35,389 nt of DNA from Microvirga sp. (GCA_029266525.1 JAQSWQ010000035.1:1-35389), one strand, 5' to 3'. Counted from the stretch's first letter, positions 16,010 through 24,631 are shown. The notes: generated by a model from the letters alone, not told the origin. A program made the numbers and translations.

Positions 16010-16527
16010 CCGGCCTCGGCGCGCAAATGCGAATAGGCGATCTCGGCGAACGCTTCGAAGGGCGGTATCTGCCAGGACGGGCCGGCTTCCTGCCTGAAGC
16101 GACGCAGCCAGACCGCCCATGCCTCGTATTGAGCCGGGCTCGGCGACAGGACCGAACGGCGGCGTTTCGCGTGCGAAAGCGCGTCCAGCGGCGCATGCCC
16201 GCGCTGGACTAATACGCAAAGAGCGAGGGTTGCCGATCGTCCGATGCCGTGCTCGCAATGGATGAGCACCCGCTCGCCGCGGTCGAGATGCCATGCGGTG
16301 AAAGCCACGCCCTCGCGCAGCATCTCATCCGACACGGCGCAATGGTCTTCGGTCGGCAGATGCAGGAACTCGATACCATGGCTTTGCAGGAGCGCGAGGT
16401 CGTCGCAATCCTCGAGCCTCAGATCGAGCACCGCCCTGATCCTCAGCCCGCTAGCGAGAGTCTCCGCAGCCCTAGCTGGAAGGCGCCCGCCGATGGCGAG
16501 ATGGTCTGTGATCCAGCTGAAGTTCAT
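16006..16527 (-). CDS. Dual-specificity protein phosphatase
   Basis: A 173-aa cysteine phosphatase of the small DSP type. The signature loop is IHCEHGIGRSATL, with nucleophile C91 and R97, preceded by the general-acid region LHLPTEDH (D61). The N-terminus MNFSWITDHLAIGGRLP is a typical DSP beginning and sets the start; the open frame upstream is Arg-rich and unlikely to be translated. It may dephosphorylate protein Tyr/Ser/Thr or a small phosphorylated metabolite. Its 4-nt overlap with the PRTase/kinase-like gene suggests the two act on the same molecule or on each other, which is inference. The upstream UDP-glucuronate decarboxylase gene ends 53 bp before it. Confidence 0.88.
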   Translation of the reverse strand: MNFSWITDHLAIGGRLPARAAETLASGLRIRAVLDLRLEDCDDLALLQSHGIEFLHLPTEDHCAVSDEMLREGVAFTAWHLDRGERVLIHCEHGIGRSATLALCVLVQRGHAPLDALSHAKRRRSVLSPSPAQYEAWAVWLRRFRQEAGPSWQIPPFEAFAEIAYSHLRAEAG

Positions 16528-16580
16528 GGGCTTGGCATCGCTCAGACAGAGCAACGGCTCTTCGGCGCTGCCCGGCCCGG

Positions 16581-17627
16581 TCAGGAAACCGCCAGCCCGG
16601 CGGCAGCCCCTCCGAGGCCCTTGGCGCGCCCGGTCGCCTTGACGCCGGCCGGCACTTTCGCGCCCTCTCCGGCGAACCACGTGATCGTCGCCTCCAGACC
16701 TTCATCGAGCGCCACTCTCGGGCTCCAGCCAAGGAGCTCATTTGCGAGGCTGATGTCGGGCCGCCGTCGGCGCGGATCGTCAATCGGAAGCGGGCGATTT
16801 ACCACGCGCGAACGTGAGCCGGTCATAGCGAGGACGCGCGCCACAAGCTCGTTAACGGTGAGCTCGATCGGATTGCCGAGATTGACCGGGCCCGAGGCTT
16901 CGCCGTCGTAGTCCATTAGCCGCATGAGGCCGTCCACCAGATCCGCGACGTAGCAAAAGGATCGCGTCTGCGAGCCGTGGCCGTAGACCGTGATATCCTT
17001 CCCAGAGAGCGCCTGTGTGATGACGTTCGAGACCACCCGGCCGTCGTCGGCGCGCATTCGTGGCCCATAGGTGTTGAAAATTCGCGCGACCCGCACCGAA
17101 ACGCGCCCAGCGCGGCGATAGTCGAACGTGAGCGCTTCCGCCGCGCGCTTGCCTTCGTCGTAGCACGCGCGCGGGCCGGTGGGGTTGACGTTTCCCCAGT
17201 AGCTTTCGGTCTGCGGATGGACGTCGGGGTCGCCGTAGACCTCGCTGGTCGAGGCGAGCAGAAAGCGGGCGCGCTTCTTCTGAGCCAGCGCCAGGAGATT
17301 TCGAGTGCCCAGCACGTTGGTCAGCATCGTGTGCTCGGGCTCGGCCTGGTAGTGCGCCGGCGAGGCGGCGCAGGCCAGATTGAACACCGCATCAATCGGC
17401 ACCCTTGATGACAGCAGACTGGGCTTCAAGGGATCGATCACATCCGCCTCGATGAACTCGAAGCGGGAATCGTGTCGCAAAGGGAACAGGTTCTGCCGGC
17501 GTCCAGTCCGGAAATTGTCGACACAGATGACGTGGGCGCCTTCCGAGACGAGCGCGTCGCACAGGTGAGAGCCGATGAAACCGGCACCGCCGGCGACAAG
17601 AACGACCCTGCCTCTCCCATTTTTCAT
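16581..17627 (-). CDS. uxs: UDP-glucuronate decarboxylase (UDP-xylose synthase)
   Basis: A 348-aa extended SDR enzyme. The NAD-binding motif is GGAGFIG (13-19). The family-specific region LACAASPAHYQ is present, and the catalytic residues are in STSEVYG and GPRACYDEGKR (Y156, K160). The last signature, with the CYDEGKR wording, is diagnostic of UXS-type enzymes, which turn UDP-glucuronate into UDP-xylose for polysaccharides. About 30 C-terminal residues rich in Gly/Ala extend past the usual end. The ATG at 17627 has AGAGG 6 nt upstream and is preferred to a TTG at 17633. It leads the operon with the DSP and PRTase/kinase genes, and sits next to the larger glycan locus. Confidence 0.92.
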   Translation of the reverse strand: MKNGRGRVVLVAGGAGFIGSHLCDALVSEGAHVICVDNFRTGRRQNLFPLRHDSRFEFIEADVIDPLKPSLLSSRVPIDAVFNLACAASPAHYQAEPEHTMLTNVLGTRNLLALAQKKRARFLLASTSEVYGDPDVHPQTESYWGNVNPTGPRACYDEGKRAAEALTFDYRRAGRVSVRVARIFNTYGPRMRADDGRVVSNVITQALSGKDITVYGHGSQTRSFCYVADLVDGLMRLMDYDGEASGPVNLGNPIELTVNELVARVLAMTGSRSRVVNRPLPIDDPRRRRPDISLANELLGWSPRVALDEGLEATITWFAGEGAKVPAGVKATGRAKGLGGAAAGLAVS

Positions 17628-17645
17628 AACCAACCTCTTTCTCTA

Positions 17646-17664
17646 CGCCCCAGAGCACGGGGCG
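17646..17664. repeat. Inverted repeat in the uxs leader
   Basis: CGCCCC (17646-17651) and GGGGCG (17659-17664) form a 6-bp stem with a 7-nt loop, about 20 bp upstream of the uxs start. It could be a leader hairpin or the end of the upstream CgeB-gene transcript; there is no T-run. Confidence 0.3.
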
Positions 17665-17755
17665 ATGTACGAAAGAAAGGAACTTAGATGTCCAACGTCT
17701 GGAGCTTGGCTTTGGTTCGATAGAAATCTTCGGTGGCCTGTGGGATCGGTCTCCT

Positions 17756-18865
17756 TCATGGCGCCTCGGCGTAACTGGTCGTGCTGCCTCGTTCGCGCCG
17801 GCGGACGCGGGAGCGGGCCTCCTCGATCGCCTCCTCCAGCTCTCCGGCGCGGTGAGCCGCCGTATGCTCGGCAAGAACCCGGTGCCGCGCAGCAGCAGCG
17901 AGGCGCTGACGCCCGTCCTCATCCATTCCTTCGAGGACGCGCAGGACCTGTTCCGGCCCGCTCGCGAGGACTATCTCCCGGTCGGGGCGGAAAATCGCCG
18001 TCAAGCCCGGCCACTCGTCCGAGATAATGGGCGTCTCGGTGGCCGCAGCCTCAAAGAGCCGCACGGACGGGCTGTAACCAGCGCGGACCATGTCCGCGCG
18101 TGTGACGTTCAAGGTGAAGCGGCTCGAGGCGTAGAAGCGGGGGTGATCGGCGGGCGCGACATGGTCGATGCGCTCGACATTGGCCGGCCAATCGATCCCG
18201 GCCGGATATTGAGGGCCGGCCACCGCGAATTTGAGGTGCGGCGCACGCCGCGCTGGTTCGATGAGGAGCCGCTCGAGCGTCGGCTGCCGGTCCGGGCTGT
18301 AGGTGCCGAGATAGCTCAGATCCCATCGTGGATCGAGCCGCATCGGCCCGTATCGCTCAGGATCGACCGAGCAATACAAAGCACGGGCATCCGGAGAGCC
18401 GTACCGGTGCACGAGGCGCTGCAGGCTCGGACCGCCGGTGAAGGAAAGGTAGAGATCGTATCGCGGAATGAGGTCCGGCGCGAGATATTCGAAGTCGCTG
18501 CGGTCGAGCTTTGCCAGCGTCACCGGCGTGTCGATGTCGTAAAAGGCTCTGATGCCGCGCGCGATGCCCTGCACCCAGCGGCCGACCTCGACACCCTCCG
18601 GCACGTAGGAGCCGACAATCACCGCGTCGGCGTGCTCGATCGCCTGCTCGTGTATCGCAAGCTCCGCAAGCTCGGCGTAGAACTCGAGCTTGCAATAGGG
18701 TGGATCCACGAGATCGCGATGCGAAGCGTACCAGGGCAGGTCCCGCTCGAGGAAGAGCACGTCGTGGCCTCGGGCAGCGAAGGCCTTGAGTAGCGCGCGA
18801 AAAGTGGTCGCGTGGCCGTTTCCCCAGGAGGAGGACAGGCTGAGGCCGAGAACAACGAGCCTCAT
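17756..18865 (-). CDS. CgeB-type glycosyltransferase
   Basis: A 369-aa GT-B fold protein of the CgeB / Glyco_trans_1_2 group. The N-terminal Rossmann half begins MRLVVLGLSLSSSWGNGHAT. The middle has LSYLGTYSPDRQPTLERLLIEPA, and the donor-binding half has SPSVRLFEAAATETPIISDEW. Proteins of this group are predicted cytosolic glycosyltransferases with unknown sugars; CgeB itself is linked to Bacillus spore surface glycans. It is closely similar in layout to the protein at 26425-27522 on the other arm, sharing the SSSWGNGHAT opening and LSYLGTY core. It is the last gene of the minus arm, overlapping the preceding gene by 4 nt. Confidence 0.85.
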   Translation of the reverse strand: MRLVVLGLSLSSSWGNGHATTFRALLKAFAARGHDVLFLERDLPWYASHRDLVDPPYCKLEFYAELAELAIHEQAIEHADAVIVGSYVPEGVEVGRWVQGIARGIRAFYDIDTPVTLAKLDRSDFEYLAPDLIPRYDLYLSFTGGPSLQRLVHRYGSPDARALYCSVDPERYGPMRLDPRWDLSYLGTYSPDRQPTLERLLIEPARRAPHLKFAVAGPQYPAGIDWPANVERIDHVAPADHPRFYASSRFTLNVTRADMVRAGYSPSVRLFEAAATETPIISDEWPGLTAIFRPDREIVLASGPEQVLRVLEGMDEDGRQRLAAAARHRVLAEHTAAHRAGELEEAIEEARSRVRRRERGSTTSYAEAP

Positions 18866-19956
18866 GCGGCGCTCCTCCGCCGCTTCTGAGCCGCCTCTTC
18901 CTTGAGGATGCCGTCTACCTGCGCACCGCGCAGCGTGTAGGTGTGCTCGGCGAGCACGCGGCGGCGCGCCGCCTCGCCGATGGCGCGGGCGCGTTCGGGC
19001 GTCAGCGTGCGAATGTGCTCGACCACGTCTGCCGCGTCCCGAGCGACCAACACCTCCTCGTCGGGGCGAAGGAACAGCGCGATACCCTCCCAGGCGTCGG
19101 TGATGAGGCAGCCGCCGGCCCCCGCCGCCTCGAAGACGCGGGTCGCCGGGGAGAAGCCGATATCGGCCATGGAGTCCCGGGCGATGTTCAAGACCGCGAG
19201 CGGGCTCGTGTTGAAGGCGTTGTGCTCACGCGTGTAGACGTGCCCAATATGCCGCACGTTCGACGGCATGGTCTTGCTCTCCCAGCCGTTGCCGCCGATC
19301 AGGAAATGCCGCTCGGGCAGCCGCGCAGCCGGCTCGAGGAAGAACTGCTCGACCCTCCGCTCGCGATCCGGAAGCCGGTTGCCGAGGAAGGCGAGATCGG
19401 CCGAGAAGCGCTGCTCCGGCGGCACCGGGAAATGGGTCGTCGGGTCGAGTGCATTGTAGATCGGCACGCAGCGCCTCGCGCCAAAGCTTCGATAGCCGGC
19501 GATCACCGGCGGGCCGCCGCCATAGGTCAGCACGAGGTCGAGCGAGGGCATCGCCCGGCGCAGCGGATGGTCCGGGCTCCGGCCCAGCTCGGCGAGCGTC
19601 GCCGGCGCGTCGACGTCCCAGAAGATGCGGATTGCTTCCGGCCGCGAGCTCGCGATCACGCCTTCCAGCAGCAAGTCGTCGAATACGCCGACGCCGCTCG
19701 CCTTGACCACAACGTCGGCGTTCGCGGCCTCGGCGATCGCAGCCCGCGCCGCATCCTCCGTCGCGGGGTAGACGCGGGACTCGGCCCAGTCCGGCGGATC
19801 GATGTCGCGATGCTTCTGGCGATCGAACGCGTCGGGCTCGTAGAAGACGATGCGGTGGCCGCGCCGGGCGAGATCGCTGAGAAGGCCCCGGTAGTAGGTC
19901 GCGGCGCCGTTCCAATATGAAGAGACGAGGCTCGATCCGTAGAAGGCGATCTTCAT
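18862..19956 (-). CDS. CgeB-type glycosyltransferase
   Basis: A 364-aa paralogue of its neighbours. It starts MKIAFYGSSLVSSYWNGAAT and carries LAFLGNRLPDRERRVEQFF in the middle, SPATRVFEAAGAGGCLITDAW in the nucleotide-sugar half and VLAEHTY near the end. The N-terminal start at 19956 is set by the MKI opening shared with paralogues and by the 4-nt overlap with the upstream gene; the frame runs open to 20490 without protein-like sequence. Role: predicted transfer of a sugar to a growing glycan or small acceptor. Donor and acceptor are unknown. Confidence 0.85.
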   Translation of the reverse strand: MKIAFYGSSLVSSYWNGAATYYRGLLSDLARRGHRIVFYEPDAFDRQKHRDIDPPDWAESRVYPATEDAARAAIAEAANADVVVKASGVGVFDDLLLEGVIASSRPEAIRIFWDVDAPATLAELGRSPDHPLRRAMPSLDLVLTYGGGPPVIAGYRSFGARRCVPIYNALDPTTHFPVPPEQRFSADLAFLGNRLPDRERRVEQFFLEPAARLPERHFLIGGNGWESKTMPSNVRHIGHVYTREHNAFNTSPLAVLNIARDSMADIGFSPATRVFEAAGAGGCLITDAWEGIALFLRPDEEVLVARDAADVVEHIRTLTPERARAIGEAARRRVLAEHTYTLRGAQVDGILKEEAAQKRRRSAA

Positions 19957-21065
19957 GCAAATACCTCGGCCGGAGAGGGCGCGCGCAGGCGCTCGATGAT
20001 GGCGAGAAGCTCCTGCGCGCGATGCGCGCAGGTATGCCGCGCGCGGATGATCTCGAGACCGTTTGCAACGAGCTCGCCACGCAGCGCAGGGTCGTCGCGC
20101 AGCGTGGAAAGATGTCGTTCCATCTCGGTCTCGCCCTGGGCAACGAGGTAGTCGCGCCCGGAGCGGAACAAGTTCTCCGAGTCGCGCCACGGCGCTGAAA
20201 CCAGCGGGATGCCGCAGGCAAGTGCCTCGAAGACGCGAATCGTCGGAATACCCGGCAGGTGCTCTACATAGAAGCGGCGCGGCACGTGGACGGTCGCGAG
20301 ATGCCGCGCGAAGATCTCGGGTGCGCGTGCGTTCGGCAGCCAGCCGCGATAGCACACGCCGTAACGCCGGAGCTTCTCGATGGCGTGATCGGGGTAGCGC
20401 ACGCCATAGATGTCGAGCGCCAGTCCGACGGTGTGCGCCGGCCGCAAGAGGAAGCTCTCGAGCTCGGTGCTGCGCTCCTCGTCGCCCCAATTGCCGATCC
20501 AGACGAGGCCCGCGCGGCGCGAATCCTCATCGGGTGGGCGGAAAAGCCGTGTGTCGGCACCCTCGTGCCAGGTGAAGACGCGGTCGCGCCAGCCCCACCG
20601 CCGATAAACTTCCGACAGCGTCTCGCCGAACGCGAGCACGCCATCATAGCCGTCGAGATCGAAGGTCCGAATGGCGTCAGGATCGCTTACCGCGCGGTGG
20701 TGCGTGTCGTGAAAGAGCAGCGTGAAGCGGCCGCCGCGCCGGCGCGCCCGCCCGAGCGCCGCGACGAGCCATGGCTCATTCCATTCGTGGACGACCGCCA
20801 CATCCGCGCCGGCGAGCGCCGCGTCAAGATCAAGGTCTGCGCCGTAGTCGCTCGAGGACAGCTCCGGGTAAGCCTCCTCGCAGGCCGCGAGGCCGCGCCA
20901 TCCATGGTCTTTCAAGAGGTTCTCGAGGCTCCATGAGCCGGCAGGCTCGTAGGCCGCGACCTCGTGGCCGGCATGGATCAGCTCGCGCAGCACGCCGCGG
21001 AGGAAATGGGCATTGCCATGGTTCCAGCAGGAGCGCAGCGAATGGGTGAAGTAGACGAGCTTCAC
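19953..21065 (-). CDS. CgeB-type glycosyltransferase
   Basis: A 370-aa GT-B protein starting MKLVYFTHSLRSCWNHGNAH, a variant of the opening seen in the other three paralogues. The central segment LVWIGNWGDEERSTELESFL and the C-terminal IPTIRVFEALACGIPLVSAPW correspond to the same blocks in the neighbouring paralogues, so the three minus-arm genes probably arose by duplication and now use different donors or acceptors. It overlaps both neighbours by 4 nt. The more divergent N-terminus suggests a different acceptor. Function beyond glycosyl transfer cannot be read. Confidence 0.85.
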   Translation of the reverse strand: MKLVYFTHSLRSCWNHGNAHFLRGVLRELIHAGHEVAAYEPAGSWSLENLLKDHGWRGLAACEEAYPELSSSDYGADLDLDAALAGADVAVVHEWNEPWLVAALGRARRRGGRFTLLFHDTHHRAVSDPDAIRTFDLDGYDGVLAFGETLSEVYRRWGWRDRVFTWHEGADTRLFRPPDEDSRRAGLVWIGNWGDEERSTELESFLLRPAHTVGLALDIYGVRYPDHAIEKLRRYGVCYRGWLPNARAPEIFARHLATVHVPRRFYVEHLPGIPTIRVFEALACGIPLVSAPWRDSENLFRSGRDYLVAQGETEMERHLSTLRDDPALRGELVANGLEIIRARHTCAHRAQELLAIIERLRAPSPAEVFA

Positions 21066-22162
21066 GCAACCGCCTCCCGCGCCCGCGCCGCTTCGCCGGC
21101 CAAGACCGCCTCGTAGATGCGGTGCATGCCAGCCGCCATGGCTTCGACCGTGTAGCCGTGGGCACGCTCCTTCGCGGCGGCTTCGAGCGCGGACCGGCGC
21201 GCGCGGTCATCGCTCAGCGCCTGTAGAGTGTCCGCGAGGGCGGCATCATCATCGGGGTCGACGAACAACGCCGCGCCGTCCCAGAGCTCGCGCAAGGTCG
21301 GAATGTCGGAGAGGACGAGGGCGCAGCCGGCCTGCGCGGCCTCGAGCACCGCAAGACCGAAGGGCTCGTAGCGAGGCACCGATGCGAATATTGGGCGTCT
21401 CGCGAGCCATTCGCCGATTTCATCATCGTCGAGGCATCCGAGCGTGCGCAGATTCGCAAGCGACATCGCCGTTCTATTCGGTCCTTCGAGCGGTCCCGCC
21501 GCGATTACGGGCAGGTTCAGGCGCGCGGCGGCGCGGTCGAGCATCGAAAGGTTCTTGCCCTCGTCCCACAAGCGTCCGGCGGTGAAGACGAATTTCGCCG
21601 CCTCCGGCACGGCGGGCAGCGCTCGAGCGCGTCGGCCGTTGGGCACGACCTCGGGCTCGCCGATGCCGTACACGCTGGCCGTCATGCGCGCGAACGCCGC
21701 GGTTGGAGCGGTGAGCGCGTCCGCCCGGGCGTAGCCGCGGGATACGAGACGAGTGCGCCAGGCGAAGTCCTGTGGCAGCGGGCCGCCCCTCACCGCGTGC
21801 CACCAGGTCGCGACGCAGGAGTGGCACGTGGCCAGCAGGGGCACGCTGAAGCGTGCGTCGGCGGCAAGCGCCGGGCTGTTGCAATGGACGAGGTCGGCTC
21901 GCTCGCTCCGGGCGAGATCTGCCACGGCGCGGCCGGCCTTCGCCACCTCGGCCGGACTGTCCGCTGTCCAATCGAGCGGCAGCCCGGTGATGACAACCCG
22001 CGATCCGGGGATCACAACCGCCTGTTCGAGCGCCCGCACTGTGGGCGCGGGGCCGACCACGGCGAGCGTCGTCTTGACGTCATGGTCGACGAGGCCGCGG
22101 GCAAGGTCGGTCGCATATTGCCACACGCCGCCGACCGCGTCGGCCGTCATCAGGAGCCGCAT
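21062..22162 (-). CDS. GT4-family glycosyltransferase
   Basis: A 366-aa retaining GT-B glycosyltransferase. It opens MRLLMTADAVGGVWQYATDL, with the usual glycine-rich acceptor-side loop. The C-terminal half has FTAGRLWDEGKNLSML, which marks the start of the donor domain. PRYEPFGLAVLEAAQAG contains the E-x7-E motif of GT4 enzymes. The open frame continues to 22351 but the added sequence is Arg/Cys-rich, so ATG 22162 is preferred; this leaves 25 bp after the epimerase stop. It probably adds a sugar from the NDP-sugar pool shaped by the two upstream epimerases. Confidence 0.88.
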   Translation of the reverse strand: MRLLMTADAVGGVWQYATDLARGLVDHDVKTTLAVVGPAPTVRALEQAVVIPGSRVVITGLPLDWTADSPAEVAKAGRAVADLARSERADLVHCNSPALAADARFSVPLLATCHSCVATWWHAVRGGPLPQDFAWRTRLVSRGYARADALTAPTAAFARMTASVYGIGEPEVVPNGRRARALPAVPEAAKFVFTAGRLWDEGKNLSMLDRAAARLNLPVIAAGPLEGPNRTAMSLANLRTLGCLDDDEIGEWLARRPIFASVPRYEPFGLAVLEAAQAGCALVLSDIPTLRELWDGAALFVDPDDDAALADTLQALSDDRARRSALEAAAKERAHGYTVEAMAAGMHRIYEAVLAGEAARAREAVA

Positions 22163-22187
22163 CGCGCGTCCAGCCACGCCGTGAGCC

Positions 22188-23303
22188 TCACGACAGCGCC
22201 TGCACGGCCTGCGGGCGCATTGTGCGGGGCACAGGCGCCTCGACGCCGCGCTCGTCGGCGAGCCAGCGTGCCAGGGCGGCGACCCCGGTGCGCCACGGCA
22301 TCGGCGGCCGCAGCTCGAGCTCGCGCGCGGCGCGGCTTGCGTCCGAGACATAGTAGCGTTGGTCGCCCGCCCGCCAATCCGCGAAGGTCAGGTCGACTGG
22401 GCGGCCGATCAGGTCCTCAACATGGCGCAGAAGCTGGCGCAGGCTCACCGCATTTGCCGGCCCGCCGCCGAGGTTGAAGGCGCGGCCCTGTATGGAACCG
22501 ATGCGCTTCCAGGCGGAAAAATAAGCATCGACGGCGTCCGCGACGTTCAGCACGTCGCGAACCTGGCGTCCGTCGCCGTAGATCGAGATCGGCTTGCCTT
22601 CGAGCGCTCGGATCAGGAAGTGCGCCACCCAGCCCTGGTCCTCGGTGCCCATCTGGCGCGGGCCGTAGATACAGCTCATCCGCATCACGACGGTCGGCAC
22701 GCTGAAGCTGCGGGCGTAGTCGAGCACGTACTGATCGGCGGCGCCTTTCGAGCAGCCATAGGGCGTGTGGAAGTCGAGCGGCCGGTCCTCGCCGATGCCT
22801 TTCGCGCGCACCGCGGGGTCGCGCGGCACATAGGCGTCGTTCGTCGCCTCGAGCGCTACATCGGCGAGCTCGCCGTAGACCTTGTTGGTTGAGGCGAAGA
22901 GCAGCGGCACGGACTCATCGCGGGTCCGCAACGCTTCGAGGAGATGGAGCGTACCCTGCACATTGATGGCGAAATCCTCGCGCGGCGTGACGAGACTTGT
23001 CGTGACGGCGACCTGGGCCGCGAAGTGGAACACCGCCTGCGCCTCGCGCGCGGCGTCAGCGACGCCGTGCTCGTCGCGAATGTCGGCAACGACGCTCGAC
23101 ACCCGCTGCGGGTGTCGGGCCTTCAACCAGGCTAGGTTAGTCTCAACGCCCGGTCGCGCGAGGGCGTCGTAGATCAGGACGTCGTGGCCCTCGCGCGCGA
23201 GTCGGTCGGCGAGATTCGAGCCTATAAACCCGGCGCCGCCGGTCACGAGGATGGGGCGCCGTCCCGCGAGCGCCGGCCGGGACAGTCCGTTTCCTGCGGT
23301 CAT
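22188..23303 (-). CDS. NAD-dependent epimerase, CDP-paratose 2-epimerase-like
   Basis: A 371-aa extended SDR. GGAGFIG is at 22-28, followed by an unusual DALARPGVETNLAWL region. The catalytic residues lie in FASTNKVYG (138-144) and TPYGCSKGAADQY (Y182, K186). The STNKVYG plus PYGCSKGAADQYVLDYAR wording is characteristic of the CDP-paratose 2-epimerase (RfbE) / CDP-tyvelose-like group, which inverts C2 of an activated 6- or dideoxy-sugar. No CDP-sugar synthesis genes are in the window, so the actual substrate may be another NDP-sugar. It overlaps the upstream epimerase by 4 nt. Confidence 0.87.
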   Translation of the reverse strand: MTAGNGLSRPALAGRRPILVTGGAGFIGSNLADRLAREGHDVLIYDALARPGVETNLAWLKARHPQRVSSVVADIRDEHGVADAAREAQAVFHFAAQVAVTTSLVTPREDFAINVQGTLHLLEALRTRDESVPLLFASTNKVYGELADVALEATNDAYVPRDPAVRAKGIGEDRPLDFHTPYGCSKGAADQYVLDYARSFSVPTVVMRMSCIYGPRQMGTEDQGWVAHFLIRALEGKPISIYGDGRQVRDVLNVADAVDAYFSAWKRIGSIQGRAFNLGGGPANAVSLRQLLRHVEDLIGRPVDLTFADWRAGDQRYYVSDASRAARELELRPPMPWRTGVAALARWLADERGVEAPVPRTMRPQAVQALS

Positions 23304-24415
23304 GCCACGAGCCCTCTCAGCTCAAGCTCCTTCCGGGCATCGTTGACGCGGTCCTCGGCCTCCTGCTGCGCGACCCATTCCGCAAGTTCGGCGAGGCCTT
23401 CTGCAAAATCCTGTTGCGGCATGAAGCCAAGCTCCTCGCGGATCTTGGAGATGTCGGCGATGCAGTGGCGGATGTCGCCGACCCGCGCCTTGCCCGCGAT
23501 CTCCGGCTCCAGATCGGGCCGGTTCATCGCCTTCGCGAGCAGTGCTGCGACTTCGCTGACTGAGCGATCCTCGCCGCTTGCCACGTTGTAGGCTTGGCCC
23601 GCCGCTTTCGGATGCTCCAGGCCCAGCACGAAGGCCTGCGCGATGTCCTGGACGTGGACGAAGTCCCGCCGCTGGCGGCCATCCTCGAAGATCACCGGTG
23701 GCTTGCCGTTGTGCAGCCGCGAAGAGAATATCGCGAGCACGCCGGTATAAGGGTTCGAGAGCGCCTGGCCCGGGCCGTAGACGTTCCACAGCCGTAGCGC
23801 CACGCCTTCCATTCCATATGCAGGCGCTACTGTGAGAGTGAGCCGCTCCTGCACGTATTTTCCGATTGCGTAGACGGACGCAAGGGCAGGGCGCTTCCAC
23901 TCCGGCGTCGGCGCCGGCGCGAGCGGAAGCCCCTTGCCATCGACCGGGTCCCAGGAGGCATTCGGGTCGAGGCGCGGCGTCCGCGCGGCGTCCTGGACGA
24001 TATCGCCGTCGACGGTCCGGTAGAGCCCCTCCCCGTAGATGCTCATCGACGACGCGACCACGACACGCCGCACCGGCCTGTCAATGAGCTGCTGGAAGAG
24101 AACCGCTGTGCCGTAGTCATTGACGGAGGTGTAGCGATCGACCGCGTACATGCTTTGACCGACCCCGACCTCCGCCGCGAGGTGGACGACGGCATCGACG
24201 CCCTTGAGCGCCCTCAGGACTGCGGTCTCATCGCGTATGTCTCCGGGGACGAACTCGACGTGATTCGGCAGGCCGTCGGGGCGTTTGCGGCCCTGATGGA
24301 CCTGCTCGACCATGCTGTCGAGCACGCGCACCTCATGACCGCGATCGAGAAGCGCCCGCGCCACGTAGCGGCCGATGAAACCCGCACCGCCCGTGATGAG
24401 GATTGTCTGCGCCAA
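23300..24415 (-). CDS. NAD-dependent epimerase, dTDP-L-rhamnose 4-epimerase-like
   Basis: A 371-aa extended SDR with GGAGFIG at 9-15 and the region VVHLAAEVGVGQSMYAVDRY. ASSMSIYGEG and SVYAIGKYVQE (Y182, K186) form the active site; LRLWNVYGPGQALSNPYTGV and RRDFVHVQDIAQAF complete the sugar-nucleotide site. The AAEVGVGQSMY segment and a long insertion at about 130-175 fit the group including dTDP-L-rhamnose 4-epimerase (WbiB-like, giving 6-deoxy-L-talose). The exact sugar is inferred and could be another NDP-hexose. It starts 12 bp after the small 47-aa gene and belongs to the same transcript. Confidence 0.87.
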   Translation of the reverse strand: MAQTILITGGAGFIGRYVARALLDRGHEVRVLDSMVEQVHQGRKRPDGLPNHVEFVPGDIRDETAVLRALKGVDAVVHLAAEVGVGQSMYAVDRYTSVNDYGTAVLFQQLIDRPVRRVVVASSMSIYGEGLYRTVDGDIVQDAARTPRLDPNASWDPVDGKGLPLAPAPTPEWKRPALASVYAIGKYVQERLTLTVAPAYGMEGVALRLWNVYGPGQALSNPYTGVLAIFSSRLHNGKPPVIFEDGRQRRDFVHVQDIAQAFVLGLEHPKAAGQAYNVASGEDRSVSEVAALLAKAMNRPDLEPEIAGKARVGDIRHCIADISKIREELGFMPQQDFAEGLAELAEWVAQQEAEDRVNDARKELELRGLVA

Positions 24416-24427
24416 AGCGTATCTCCG

Positions 24428-24571
24428 TTAGTTTCGGGAACCGATTTTCAGGGCGCTCTTGGCGTCGCGCTTTGGAGCCCGCCTGTCGGCGCGCACGACC
24501 GAGGGCTGGCCGCCGCGCTCAGCCCAACGCCTGATCTCGTCGTGATTGGTAGTCGTCGTAGCCTGCCTCAT
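24428..24571 (-). CDS. 47-aa protein, short form of the 'TTxHDEIRRWAE' family
   Basis: A short protein beginning MRQATTTTNHDEIRRWAERG and continuing GQPSVV. I recognise this N-terminal block from small alphaproteobacterial proteins of about 70-90 residues, which continue with a 'LRIDF...EEISWDEFF' part. Here the protein stops soon after SALKIGS, so the second half is missing. The start has AGGGG 3 nt upstream. It is the first gene after the EcfG-type promoter and sits 12 bp before the epimerase gene, so it is the leading cistron of the minus arm. It could be a truncated relic that still carries the promoter, or a functional short variant. Confidence 0.7.
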   Translation of the reverse strand: MRQATTTTNHDEIRRWAERGGQPSVVRADRRAPKRDAKSALKIGSRN

Positions 24572-24606
24572 AGTCCCCTGAGAAGCTTGACTGTGTGGCC
24601 GGGTTA

Positions 24607-24631
24607 AACGCCTCACCTTCGGCTTTGTTCC
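24607..24631 (-). promoter_or_regulatory. EcfG-type promoter of the minus arm
   Basis: On the minus strand GGAAC (24631-24627) is followed after 16 bp by CGTT (24610-24607), an exact match to the EcfG general-stress promoter consensus. The predicted start point near 24600 lies about 30 nt upstream of the 47-aa gene ATG (24571). It would drive the seven-gene minus arm. Confidence 0.78.

Noticed and set aside
16010-16294. N-terminal extension of the PRTase/kinase-like protein to 16294
   Set aside because: The extension lies antiphase over the phosphatase gene and is not protein-like; the ATGA overlap at 16009 gives a natural start.
17679-17705. GGAAC on the plus strand between uxs and the CgeB gene
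   Set aside because: The bases 16-17 bp downstream do not fit the -10 element, and it points towards the 3' end of a minus-strand gene.
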